In this document: positions 24,191-35,200 of the stretch, piece after piece
How the letters are laid out: the number at the start of each line of letters is the position of its first letter
Numbering within the stretch: position 1 is the first letter of the stretch
Assembly: GCA_027625915.1 (NCBI GenBank)
Contig: JANTQA010000021.1
Span: forward strand, 434,001-498,000
Reading direction: 5' to 3'
From: Anaeramoeba flamelloides
Taxonomy: Eukaryota > Metamonada > Anaeramoebidae
Length of the DNA stretch: 64,000 bases
Made by a program: the position numbers and the translations under genes
The notes under the pieces: model-generated
Told to the model about the DNA's origin: nothing
What the model saw: only the letters and a program-made list of their open reading frames with translations
Databases searched by the model: none

Positions 24191-25904
24191 AACACGATAT
24201 TCAAACAAAATATAAGAATGATTCAATTTTGCAAATTTGAAATTCTAATTGTAAATATTAGTAAAAATGAATTTTTTAGGTTTTTTTGTGGTATTTTAGG
24301 CTTTTTCCCTTCATGTGAAATTGGCTTTAAAATTTTAAGAATAGGTATTAATCCAGTTTGGGGGATTTTAATTTCATATATTTTCATTGATCAAAGAATA
24401 TAAACAAAAAAAAATATTTGAAAAATTTTCATTTCAACTCCCATTAATTTTAAAATTAAAGCGACAATTTTTTTCCAGAATGGTTATTTCAATTTTAAAA
24501 ACCATCACCAAAAAGAATATTTGAAAAAACTAGTAGTGTAAAAAATTATTGGTTAATATTCTATAAAGTAGGCTCTCTTTCTCAGCCCCAATTAAAATAT
24601 TTGTCAAGAAATTGATATTGTATTGAAAAAAAATATCTGACATGAAGATTATCATTCTTAAGATCAGAGCTCAAAATTTCAGATCTACATACTCTTATAG
24701 ATCTTTCTAAAATTGTAAATAATAGTATACTAGACTATGAATTAAATTTTGAAAAAATTGGATCACAAGATAAAAAAAAAGACAACAAAAGTATCATATC
24801 TTATTCTTTATACTTTGTCATTTATGGGAACTTTTGCGATTGAATATATTGATATATACAAATTTATTCTTAAATTTTGTTGTATGTTTTCAATTTACTA
24901 AATTAAATCTCGTAAAAACGTTTCATACAAATAGGCACATCTCATCAATTAATTAAATTATAAATATTGTTATAAAAAAATTAAATTAAGTAAAAGTAAC
25001 AGCTGTTTTCAAAATGTTAATACTTTTTTTTATGGGATTGTCATATTTTAAAATTTTTTGAAAGTTTTATATTTTTATAAAGTGAGGCCTCAAACATTGA
25101 CAGTGACTTAGAGGTTGGATCTGAAGGAGAGTACTTTTTTTAAAAAAAAGTCTCATTATATTAAAAGAGAAAACATTAAAAACATTATTAAATCTGACAA
25201 ACCAATAAAAAAATAGAGCTCACTTTTTAAAAATTTCTGTCAGTCAAAGTTTAATTATCAGAAAACTGGATTAAATTTTGAAGAATTTTTATTTTCATTT
25301 GGTTTAGATAAGTTGTGATATTTTGTCAACTAATTCAAGAAATAAAATTCGAAAATTGAAAGGAATTTTCACTTTATTTGTGAATTTGATTTTTTTTCAT
25401 CAAAAGTTAGGAAAAGAATAATAATAAAACAAAAAAAACTAAAAATGTAAAAAAAAATTATCCAAAAAACCAAAAACGAAAAAAAACAAAATTTGTTAAC
25501 AAATCGGTATTCTTAAAAACTCAGCACTTAATTGTTACCTTATCTATAAAGTTCCAAACCAAAATTTAATAAAGGGGCCTATTTCATTTGATTTATAACC
25601 AGCTCAAATATTTAGAACTCTTTATTTAAATAAAATATAGTGACGATCCAGCAATTTTACTATAAAAGTAAACAACAACCAATTCATTCAAAACTTTGGT
25701 TACAAAAAAATTTTTTCAATGAATTTTTTACTTTTTTTTATTATTTTTTTAGAATCTTTTATTTCTTGTTTTTTTTGTCTTTTTCTCGTCTTTGTTTAGA
25801 AATAAAAAATTTTTCTTTTCTTTTTTTTAAGAAAAGATATCCTATCAGTTATAACCTTGCCTAAATTATAACTAATATAAAAAAAATCTATAGCTAAGTT
25901 TAGA
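24191..25904. other. AT-rich spacer
   Basis: No supported gene. The open frame at 25640-25864 is low-complexity Phe/Tyr-rich sequence. Confidence 0.4.
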
Positions 25905-26180
25905 GTTTCTGGATGTGCCGTCAAGTGTGGTAAAGTGTCTAGGTTGTCCAGAAATCAAAGAATATTTCAAAAAATTTGTTATTAATTTCTAAAAGTAAAA
26001 AAAAATTTAAGGCGATTTTCCAGAATCCAAAAGAATTAAGCAAAATCAAAGATTTTTCTCTATTCTTTTAAATTCTGGAAAAGCTAACAGCGTTTTTTTT
26101 TACTTTTTATTTTTGTTTCCAAAATCTATTGATTTTCTAATCAAAACAAAAATTAAAAAAAACCTAACGATAGACAGGTG
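25905..26180. repeat. Modular palindrome family P, site 2
   Basis: Begins with GATGTGCCGTCAAGTGTGG and TAAAGTGTCTAGGTTGTCC boxes. The hairpin TTTTCCAGAATCCAAAAGAA / TTCTTTTAAATTCTGGAAAA follows (26018-26080), then the CTAACAGCG poly-T module, and it ends AAAAAAACCTAACG. The order and orientation match site 5. Confidence 0.7.
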
Positions 26181-26508
26181 GTAATTTTGTTGAATCACCT
26201 CTCTTCAATTAATAAAAAATAAAGGAAAAAAAATAATTTTAATTTTTAAAAAATAAAATGAAATTATATAAAAGATCATACATAATTAAATAATATCTTT
26301 TTGTATTTATAAATGAAAAAAATAATTATTGTTTAAGGATATATATATATTGATAAAAAAAAAAAAAATTGAATTTATATAATAAAATGATTATGATTAG
26401 ATATTAATAAATATTATTTGTATACCATTTGATTTACAATAACAAAAATTGTAACAATAATTAAAGTGTAAGAAAGTTAAAAAAAAAAAAAAAAAATATT
26501 CAATCAAA
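26181..26508. other. 3' flank of the TOM1-like gene
   Basis: AT-rich sequence between palindrome site 2 and the stop codon; nothing recognised. Confidence 0.4.
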
Positions 26509-29500
26509 TTAGTCAGATTCTTCCGAAAGCATTTGTATTTCCAATTGATGGTCAATGCGAACAACCTTTTTTGCCTTTACTCTCATTGTAAAAATTTGTA
26601 TTGTTGCTGCACTCAATTCTGGTATAAGATAAGCAAAAATCAGATAAATATTTTCGTTCATTAGCTTATCTGTAATTGGGCGATATAGAAAAAAAGCAAA
26701 TCTTAATATAAATGATATTGTGTAAACTATCGTAACACCCAGCATTCGGAACAATGGTGTACGTTGAGTTTTTCTACCCCACGAATCCTAGTCAGTATAT
26801 AAAAATGTCAATTATTGTGTTTATTTGATATTTATAAATATTAAAATTTGTGATCATTTTTATTGTAATTTAATTAAATAGAATTCACACAAATTTAATC
26901 AAATAATATAAAATTGAAATTAAATTGAATTTAATTTAATTCAATTTCATTTTATTCTATATAATGGAATAATTTTTATAAAAAAATTGTAGAAAAAAAA
27001 TTACCTGCAATTTTCGAAACAGTAATAATCCATAGATCAGAAATGAAATTGATACGATTCCACTTAACCCAGCAATTAATAAAACGTTTACATTATAGAA
27101 TGTGTTTTTATTATCGATCTTTTCGGTGGATAAAGCAAACATTATGATACAAATAATTTGATAAATGTATAAAAGTATATTTAGAATAATAAATGGTTTT
27201 TTTAAAGCAGACAATCTTGTTAGGTTAAATGAAGAAATTAACCCATGATATAATTCCATCCTATAGATCAACAAATTATTGAAAGTTTAATAAAGTAATA
27301 ATTTTTAAAGCAAAGAAAATAAGATTAAGACAAATTCTTTTTCCGATATTATTAAGTAACTAAATTTCAAAATTTTGGACACAGAGTGAAAGCAGTTGAA
27401 AGAATAGCAAAATACTACACTTTACTTATAATTTTGAAATAATTTTGATTTTAAACAAACTATTTTTATCATTTTTTGACCTTTCTTTTCTTTGTTTTAT
27501 TTTTATTTTTTTTTTTTGCTAATTATGTGATCTTAATCTGTTTCGTTAGATCCGATTTTTTTTTTTTCCAAAGATTGATTATATTTTTTTAAATGGTTTT
27601 ATTCTTGTAGCTTTTCAGCCTTTACTGTATATAAGGTATTTCCAAAAAAGTGGGGCTTTTTTTTTTACATTTCATAAAAAATCATCTTTGTTAGTGATGG
27701 TATTCATTAATTGGTAATACCAAATTAAGTTTAATATTAATATCAATTGAATCAATGACTAAGGTATTTATTTCAAAATATGTTAGTTGAAATATTTCCC
27801 AAAAAAAAAAAAAAAAATAGCAAACACTTTTTTTGGTGAAAACAAGGAACGACCAATTTCAATAAAAAACTGGAAATATGGAAAGGGTACAAATGATTTT
27901 TTAAACAATTAAATGTACTTAAATATTTTTAATTCTGTTTGAAAATTTGTTGAAATTTAAAAAAGTTATGAAAACGGTTTTTTCTATCAAAAATAAAATT
28001 ATAAACACCAATTTTCACGCCTAAAAAATATCAGATAAAATCGAGATCAGAAAATTTAATATCTTTTATTTATGTAATACAATACTAAGAAACAAATTGA
28101 ATTATTATCAAGAATCGGTAAATGGTAGTTAATGATTTTGGATATTTAAATACTTTTTTGGAAGATTGGGTTTAAAAAAGATATTTTAAAATAAATTTGC
28201 CCCTCTTTATTGGAAATAGCTTAAGGTTAAAGTTGTGTTTAGTTAAATAGAGAAACTCCAAAGAAGATTAATGTGATGGTATCTAAACCTTTGATCGATC
28301 AATAATTGTTGGTGAAATTGCAACAAATTTAGCAATACAATTTTTTTAGTTCTGCTCGCTTCATCATTTTGGAATCATAGATTTTTATTTTATTTTTTTT
28401 TCTTTTTCGTTTATTGGATAAAAAGTGTTTTTTATAAAAGCATTGATACTATGTGACTTAAACTTGATTTAATATTAAGTTTTTAAAATATTAAAAATTG
28501 TGATTTTTTTGTCCTATTTTTGATTTTGGGTGTTTCCCAATTTTTGGAATGGATTTATGTTTAAGGGATAAATGTTAAAGAAACACTTTATCTGTCAAAG
28601 AGTGTATTTTGAAGTGGCTAAATTTGGATCTTCTAATTTCAAGAGTGTCTAGACATTAGTTTCTAGAAATAGTCATTAGAATTATTTTAAACTCAATTTA
28701 GTTTTCTATATATTTTCGGAATAGCGTTTATTTCATAAATGAACTTTTGAATTAATTTTTTTAAAAAAATATAAAATTTGAATTGTTTTTTTTTCGAAAA
28801 AAAAAATAGAAACGATCATAGACAATTTAAATTCACATAATTTTATCAATCATTTAGTTATTAAAAATTTTTCATTTTTTCGTTACCCTAAGTTTTCAAA
28901 TCTTGGGGTATTTTATAAAAAAATTTCTAAAAATTGCAAAAGAACTGATAATTTTGATTTGTAATATTAGTATTTATCTTGAGTAATTTTTTTAACAAAA
29001 AAATCTTGTATAATGTTATTGAAGAAGTAAAAAATTACATTCTAGATGTTTTTTTACTTTTTTTTATGAAAGGAAATTCCAGCATAAAATCATATATTTC
29101 ATTAATATTCATGGAAAGGACATACCCAAATTATCTTTATATGTTTAAAAAGCAAAAACAAAAAATTGAAAAGAAAAAAGGATAAAAGATAAAAAAAAAA
29201 AGAAATTTAAAAAGGAATATATAATAAGCAATTGGTAAAAAATAAATAATAAAACTATCAATGTTATATTTACTTAAGAACACTCGGAACCACAGCCACG
29301 ATACTTTTGGTTAATTTAATAAAGTAATAATTGATAATGAATGTTCATTTCTTTATTTTTCTTTTTGATCTCAATTTGCTTTAAAGCTTTTTATTTTTTG
29401 ACTTTGCTTTTTCTTTTTTTATTTTCGGGTTACCCATACTTTCGTGTTTCAGAATACCAGTATTAGTAAATAATCACTTGATTTTTTCTATTTGTAACTC

Positions 29501-31879
29501 TTCTTCCCAATATAAAGAAATCCAGATAAGGAAAAAATGGGAACAGAAACAAAAAAAAAACTTTTATAAATAAGCCTTTCTCTAAAATTATTGATAATTA
29601 ATTACTTTTAAAAAATTAAATCAAAAAAGTATTTTTTTTGTTTCTGTTCCCATTTTTTCCTTATCTGGATTTCTTTATATTGGGAAGAAGAGTTACAAAT
29701 AGAAAAAATCAAGTGATTATTTACTAATACTGGTATTCTGAAACACGAAAGTATGGGTAACCCGAAAATAAAAAAAGAAAAAGCAAAGTCAAAAAATAAA
29801 AAGCTTTAAAGAAAAAACGAGATCAAAAAAAAAAAAAAAAAGAAATGAACATTCATTATCAATTATTAATTTATTAAATTAACCAAAAGTATCGTGAATG
29901 TGATTTTGGGTGTTCTTAATTAAAATTATAGACTTGGGTTTTTTTCATTTTTTACCAATTTCTTATTATAAATCCCTTCTAAAGGTAAAAAAGGTTCAAT
30001 TCTTTTATTAGGTATTCCGAAAATTGGTAATAGCCCATATACTATGACAATTTTTTTTTTAAAAATATTTGAAAACCAAATATTTTTTGATTTACAAGTG
30101 TAAATAATGAATGTTGTAAAAATCGAGTTTTTACAATTTTGGAGATAAATAAAGAGTTCCATGCATTTATCCCAATTTTGGTTCATAGTAAACAAAACAT
30201 CCGTTTTGATTTTTGAGTTTGAATGGATTTTCAATATAAAATCTTTTTGGTAAACACCAATACTTTTTTTGAAAAATGATTTATTTTTTAAAATTGAATT
30301 ATTGGTATTCACCAAATGATTTTTTGATTCAAAATATTCTTAGTCTTTATAGATAATCAGATATTATATTTACTATTACCAAAAATTTGGATAAATGCAT
30401 GGAACTCTTTATTTATCTCCAAAATTGTAAAAACTCTATTTTTTACAACATTCATTATTTAAACCTGTGTTATATTGATGATTGAGATAAAAGATAAAAT
30501 AAAATGTTTCAATAAATTAAAAAGGATTCGAAATATAACTTGAAATATTATTCATTAGGACTAATACGATTTTAGTTTTGATAAGAATCGTTTTAAAATC
30601 TGTTTATTTGACAATCTTGGGAAATGTAATTTCACTAGTAGAAACAAAAGAGAAATTAGATTTTAAATTTCAATTACTAGAATAGAAATTCGAATTGTAA
30701 TTGTGGCGATTGTACTTTGTCTACGTTAGTTTTTTATGATGATCGATTGTGAAAGAAATAAATTGGAATTTATAATTGCCTTTTCTTTGAATCAGCCGGC
30801 CTTTTTATTATTCAATTCAGCATATTGAAATTTAAAATTACTTTCCTACACGAAAGGATTCTTTGAGAATATACCAAGCAATAGCAAGACTAAGGTTTTT
30901 CTTATTTAGATTTCCAATTATTGTAACGAAAACAAAAAAATTCATGATTGTGATGCATTTTGAACAGATTTATAATTGTCTTATAGAGTTGAAGTTGAAC
31001 ACATTTGTCTTTTTTCAAGAAATTCAACTTCAATTTGGCATTGTTTTATTTTTTTTTGAGATAAAGTCTTTGGTTTAAATACCCTGATTTTTTACAATTT
31101 TTTTTTTTCTTATTACTAGAAGACTTTGTGTGAATGTAATTCTATTTTAGTGATCTAAAACGAAGTGCTTCCTTAATTAAAAAAAAAAAAAAAAAAATAA
31201 CAATACCACCTTCTTATTTGAATCCTTATTTGTGTATTGTTTATTTTTATAAGGATCAATATTTAAAACTGTTTCTGTTTGTTTACAAAAACTACAATAA
31301 CCCTCAGCCTCAAGATTCAAGGAGAGATCCAAAACAATTTTTAGTTTAAAAGGATCTCATCAACACAAACTTTTGTTATTTTTTGTTTGTTGAAATCAAA
31401 TTTTTCTCTTTGTTTTCAAAAAACCAAGAAAAGAATAAAAAAGATTAAAACAAAAATAATTTTTAAAAAGAAACTAAAGATCGACTTACCAAAAAAATAA
31501 CAAGAGTGTAAATGATGTAAAAAAGCTTAATATAGCAAGTCTATTAATCACAAATATTAATACATCACGTTGTGCTGCTTTTTCAGTTAAAAACCAAAAA
31601 GCTATTCTAAAGATCAAAAAAAGGGTAATTAAGGCCATAAACTGAAACTGGAGGGACTTTGTCTTTTGCAATTTGCAGTCCTTTAGTATTAGATAAATTT
31701 GTGACTTTGGAGGAAATCAAAATTCAAAAATAAATAAGAAATAAGAAAAAAGAAAAAAGATAAAAGAAAAAAAAATTAAACTGAAAAGTGAAAGAATAAA
31801 GTGAATTCTGAAAACATACCAAGGACACCAATAGCACCAATGAATATAATATTATACAAACTATAACTATAGTCAACAT
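26509..31879 (-). CDS. TOM1/THH1-like seven-transmembrane protein, four exons
   Basis: Exons 31820-31879, 31490-31680, 27005-27260 and 26509-26787 join in phase to 261 residues. Exon 1 is one helix (MLTIVIVCIILYSLVLLVSL), exon 2 has two (around [15 protein letters not shown] and LSFFTSFTLLLFF), exon 3 two and exon 4 two, seven in all, with a cytosolic acidic tail ending SEESD. The junction reads LLLFFWMELYHGL, close to the FWAE(I/L)YH stretch of plant TOM1/TOM3/THH1 proteins. The late segment with a single Glu in a helix before a polar loop (LIPELSAATIQIF) matches that family's EILPS region. Plant members sit in vacuolar or endosomal membranes and support tobamovirus replication; a GPR137-like lysosomal relative is the alternative. 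Intron 2 is 4.2 kb and full of repeats. I assume the ATG at 31879; an extra upstream exon cannot be excluded. Confidence 0.78.
27634..28221. mobile_element. M2 MITE, copy 2 (588 bp, TA-flanked)
   Basis: The left end AGGTATTTCCAAAAAAGTGG and the reverse-complemented right end AGCTATTTCCAATAAAGAGG form terminal inverted repeats, each bordered by TA. The whole length aligns in reverse with 48079-48662. There is no open frame for a transposase, so it is a non-autonomous Tc1/mariner-like element. Confidence 0.78.
28222..29277. other. Intron spacer between M2 and fold-back F1
   Basis: AT-rich intron sequence, nothing recognised. Confidence 0.4.
29278..29915. mobile_element. TTAA-flanked fold-back element F1 (638 bp)
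   Basis: Two arms of roughly 290 bases, about 29278-29566 and 29626-29915, are near-perfect reverse complements around a loop of about 60 bases. The termini are GAACACTC on the left and GTGTTC on the right. Both sides are bordered by TTAA (29274-29277 and 29916-29919). TTAA duplications are the hallmark of piggyBac-type insertion, but the termini do not look like classic piggyBac ends. The high arm identity suggests a young element or ongoing arm conversion. It lies in the long intron of the TOM1-like gene. Confidence 0.85.
30090..30475. repeat. Fold-back element F2
   Basis: The arm at about 30090-30190 (ATGAATGTTGTAAAAA, then TTTGGAGATAAATAAAGAG, then TCCATGCATTTATCC) is the near-exact reverse complement of about 30375-30470. 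The loop is about 190 bases. It lies only 170 bases from F1 in the same intron. Confidence 0.75.
30476..31489. other. Donor-side part of the 4.2 kb intron
   Basis: AT-rich. A minus-strand open stretch near 31320-31200 (with CSFCKQTE) looks exon-like, but its phase does not fit the exons on either side. Confidence 0.45.
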
Positions 31880-32374
31880 TTTACTTGTTTGAATTTATTA
31901 AAAAAATGAATTATATATTTTTCAACATTTTTAAGCAATCAGTTTATTTTTCAAATATCACACCTAATTCTCATAAAAATGGACAAATAAAACCCAAAAA
32001 ACAAATACAGGAAAATAAATTAGAAAATACACACAATTATTAATTTCTTTCTTGTTTAAGATAATTCATTATATGTAAATGGCAATTAATCAAAACAAAA
32101 GAGAAATTTGAAAATTTCTTTTCTTTGAATGTATTATGATATTAAATAGATAACAATAAAATATCTTATTGATCAAATCATGTTTAATCAAATTAACTCT
32201 TAAAAAGGGTATTTAATAGAAAATCTCTCATTTTTTTGATAACTTTTCATCAAAGATCTAATGGTTAGAAAAATAACGCGATAAAGAAAAACTACTTGAA
32301 ATAAAAAAATTGAAATAAAAAATTCCGAAATAGTAAATATATATATATATATATAAGTTGTGTACCTAATGTCC
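31880..32374. other. Upstream flank of the TOM1-like gene
   Basis: AT-rich presumed promoter region; no motif identified. A short (TA)n run lies at about 32337-32355. Confidence 0.4.
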
Positions 32375-32935
32375 CACTCTGAGAGGTAGTGTCTAGATTT
32401 TTTTAATTCGAAAGAATTGAATAAAATCAAAGATTTTACTCCATTCTTTTAATTTAAAAAAAACCTAACGATAATGGAATACTAATTTTTAATTATAGAT
32501 TGTGAAATTTTTATTGAATATATTAATCTTTTTATTTGAATTACCCCACCTCCTTTGAATTCAGGGAAAGTTTTGTCAATTACCAAGCTTTTCCCAAATT
32601 TAAAAGAATATTGTAAAATGAAAGAATTTTTTCTATTGTTCTAAATTCTGGAAAAGCTAAAAGAGCTTTTCTTTAATTTGAAAAATAAGCAAAAAAATTT
32701 TTAGAAATTTTCAATTCTTTTAACTTATGGTATACCCAATAGTGATTTTCTTGAGGTTTTCTATTTTATTCTGAATATCCAAAGCTTTTACGAATAAGCA
32801 GATAATTGGAGAAAAGCAAAAGACAGTTTTTTTGAGGTATCATATTTGATTCTGAATATCTATTGATTTTCCGAATTTTTTCAAATTTTGGAAAATTCAA
32901 CTTCACAGGATAGTTTTTAATTTCCTAATTAAAAT
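32375..32935. repeat. Modular palindrome family P, site 3
   Basis: A TGAGAGGTAGTGTCTAG box is followed by the AATTCGAAAGAATTG / CCATTCTTTTAATTT hairpin (about 32398-32458) and AAAACCTAACGATAA. A second, more decayed set of the same modules runs from about 32570 to 32935, with CCAAATTTAAAAGAA, TCTAAATTCTGGAAAAGC and TTTTCTTGAGGTTTTC-like pieces. Confidence 0.6.
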
Positions 32936-33742
32936 GATAATATTATTGTTATATATAAAATTTATTTTTTTCCTTCGTTCTCTTTTTTTTTTATTTTGAT
33001 AAAATTTTTAATCATTGCTCCTTTCCCCCAAGAAATACATACATGAATAAATAAATCTTTTTTTTAAGTTTTAATGGATTATATGTTAATTTTTTTATTA
33101 CTATAAAAAAAAAAGAGGCATGAAAAAAAAATATGATAATTTTTGTCAATGAAATTAAATGAATTTAATTGTAAGTATTAGTAAAAGGATCAAATTTACA
33201 TATATTTTTTGAAATTAACAACAATTTCATTATTCAATTTAATATTTTAATAAATATTACATTTAATCTAGATGGGTCTTAATTTCAGTTTTTATTTAAA
33301 TTGCTCAAGCGAATTGTCTTCGAACTAAAATATTTGGTTTTTAATGGAAAAATGGGGAAAAAATAGTCAAAGTTATTTTTTGATCAATCCATATATAACA
33401 AATTAAGTGTTTCAGTAATTATCATTATTATTTATTCTGAACCATTTTGTTAATATGTGAGAAAATTTTTCTTCTTAAGATAAAGCAATTGTGAAAATGA
33501 CCAATTTCTTGATTTGTTGATTTTTTCATGAGAAGAAGTGCTCAAAATTTTATTTGTAAAAAAATAATTTTTTAGTATGATTTTAGATAAAAGTCCCAAA
33601 GGAGTTGAGACAAAATTCAAAATTAATTCTTGACCGTTTTACTGGAGAAAAAAAATGAACATCAAGTTATATATAATTACTTTTTATTAAACAAACCCTC
33701 TTTAGAAATGACTGGAAATGGAATTCAAATGTTTATTGTTTA
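32936..33742. other. AT-rich spacer
   Basis: No supported feature. Confidence 0.4.
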
Positions 33743-34989
33743 AGGGACTAATAACTCTTATTGGTTTTTTTTCTAAAGGTAATAGAGTAATTATTTAAAT
33801 AAGGATAAAATTGAAATGGATATGAAAAATTCTTTTATCAAGTTTAAAGAGATGAGTATTATCTTTTTTAAAAGAGATCATTTCCCCCAATAAAAATTTC
33901 CAGTTTAAAGAATCTGATACTTTTTTTTTGGATTTTTAGATAAAATTAGAAAAAGAAATATTTGCAAAACAAAAATTATTATTTTGAAGAAATCTCACTT
34001 TTAGTAATTTCTGGTAGTTTATATGAACAACTAAAATTTGAAACTTTAATCTTATTTTAGAAATAAAATAAAAATAAATCAAATATTGAATCTCTTGAAG
34101 AACAGAAAAAATTCATCATTTATTTTATTCACAAATATTTATCAAAAATTTCTTGAAATTTAAAAAATAAGGTAATATTCTTTTTCAATTATTCAGAGTA
34201 GAAACATGGAACTATTTTTATGACCATCAGTTATATAATAATTTCTATAGTTTTTTTTTTTTTTATTGGATTGATTTATTTGTTTTTATTAAATTTGTTA
34301 CAAAATCTCAAGAAAAATGAGGAATCATAGTAAAGTCTATCAATATATTTAATCTTTATGTTGTGAATAACCCACCGAAAAAAATTAATATTGGTTTAAT
34401 AATTATTTATTAAAAATAATCAAATTATAAAGTATTTTTTTAGATTCGAAGTTGAATTTTCCAGGTTTTATAAAAGTATTTTGGAAGAATTTTTAATTTA
34501 ATTGTTTTCGTGGATTTTTTTCTCTGATTTTTTTCGTTCAATTAAAAGAAAAAAGTAATTTGAACTATTCTTTGAATCAAAAAATTATATATTTAAAAGT
34601 TAAAAATAATTATTGTAATTTTTTGAAATTAATTAGATTCTTTCTACTGAGCTATTTTAGAACTTTGTGGTTTCATTTTTAAAGTGTATTTTGGTCCATT
34701 TCGTTAACTTCCACAACAGACAATAAGATTTCATTCTTCTTTCAAAGATAATAGTTTTTTTTAAATAATTTAGAAATATGTTGAACATTTTGAACTTTAT
34801 CAAAAATGAGAAAATTGATGTATCAAACTTTTAAAAAATAAATTCATTTCTGAAAATAGTTTTAAATATACGTTTGCTATTTTGGTAATCAGATTTTTAC
34901 ATGGTTTTTCTATTTCAAGATATTATAAAATTATTCTTTTAATTTGCAATTAAATTTACCAGTAGATGTTTTTTTAGTGTACTAGTCCT
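33743..34989. mobile_element. M4 element, copy B (about 1247 bp, TA-flanked)
   Basis: Left end AGGGACTAATAACTC and reverse-complemented right end AGGACTAGTACACT, each next to TA. It aligns along its length with copy A (same orientation) and with copy C at 53687-54935 (reverse). It has no convincing transposase frame and ends about 210 bases before the ankyrin gene's start codon. Confidence 0.7.
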
Positions 34990-35200
34990 TAAAAAAGAGT
35001 TTCTTTAAACAATTACTTCACCTAAATAAACAGAATAATTTTTTAATTCAAAAACAAAAATAATTCTCTACTTTCATAATTAAGTCAAAAAAGTTTTGTC
35101 AAAAATCATTTTTTTAATTTACAAACCATCAATATCAAAATTGATTTTCAGATTTTAAATCAACACACAACCAAGGGCAATCCTCTTTTGATTGTAAAAA

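Larger units (their letters stand above)
27261..31489 (-). other. 4.2 kb intron of the TOM1-like gene
   Basis: Donor GTAAGT at 31489 and acceptor CTATAG ending 27261. It holds an M2 MITE, a TTAA-flanked fold-back and a second fold-back. Open frames inside it (for example 29926-30315 and 30863-31078) belong to repeats or show no domain. Confidence 0.8.

Noticed and set aside
24032-24403. 123-codon plus-strand open frame
   Set aside because: It overlaps an arm of fold-back F3, has no domain and shows repeat-derived sequence.
29926-30315. 129-codon minus-strand open frame
   Set aside because: Overlaps fold-back F2 and lies inside an intron; no recognisable domain.
31200-31330. Exon-like minus-strand stretch with CSFCKQTE in the TOM1-like intron
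   Set aside because: A join to exon 2 is possible in phase, but no donor then meets the phase of exon 3, whereas exon 2 to exon 3 directly gives the family-like LLLFFWMELYH.
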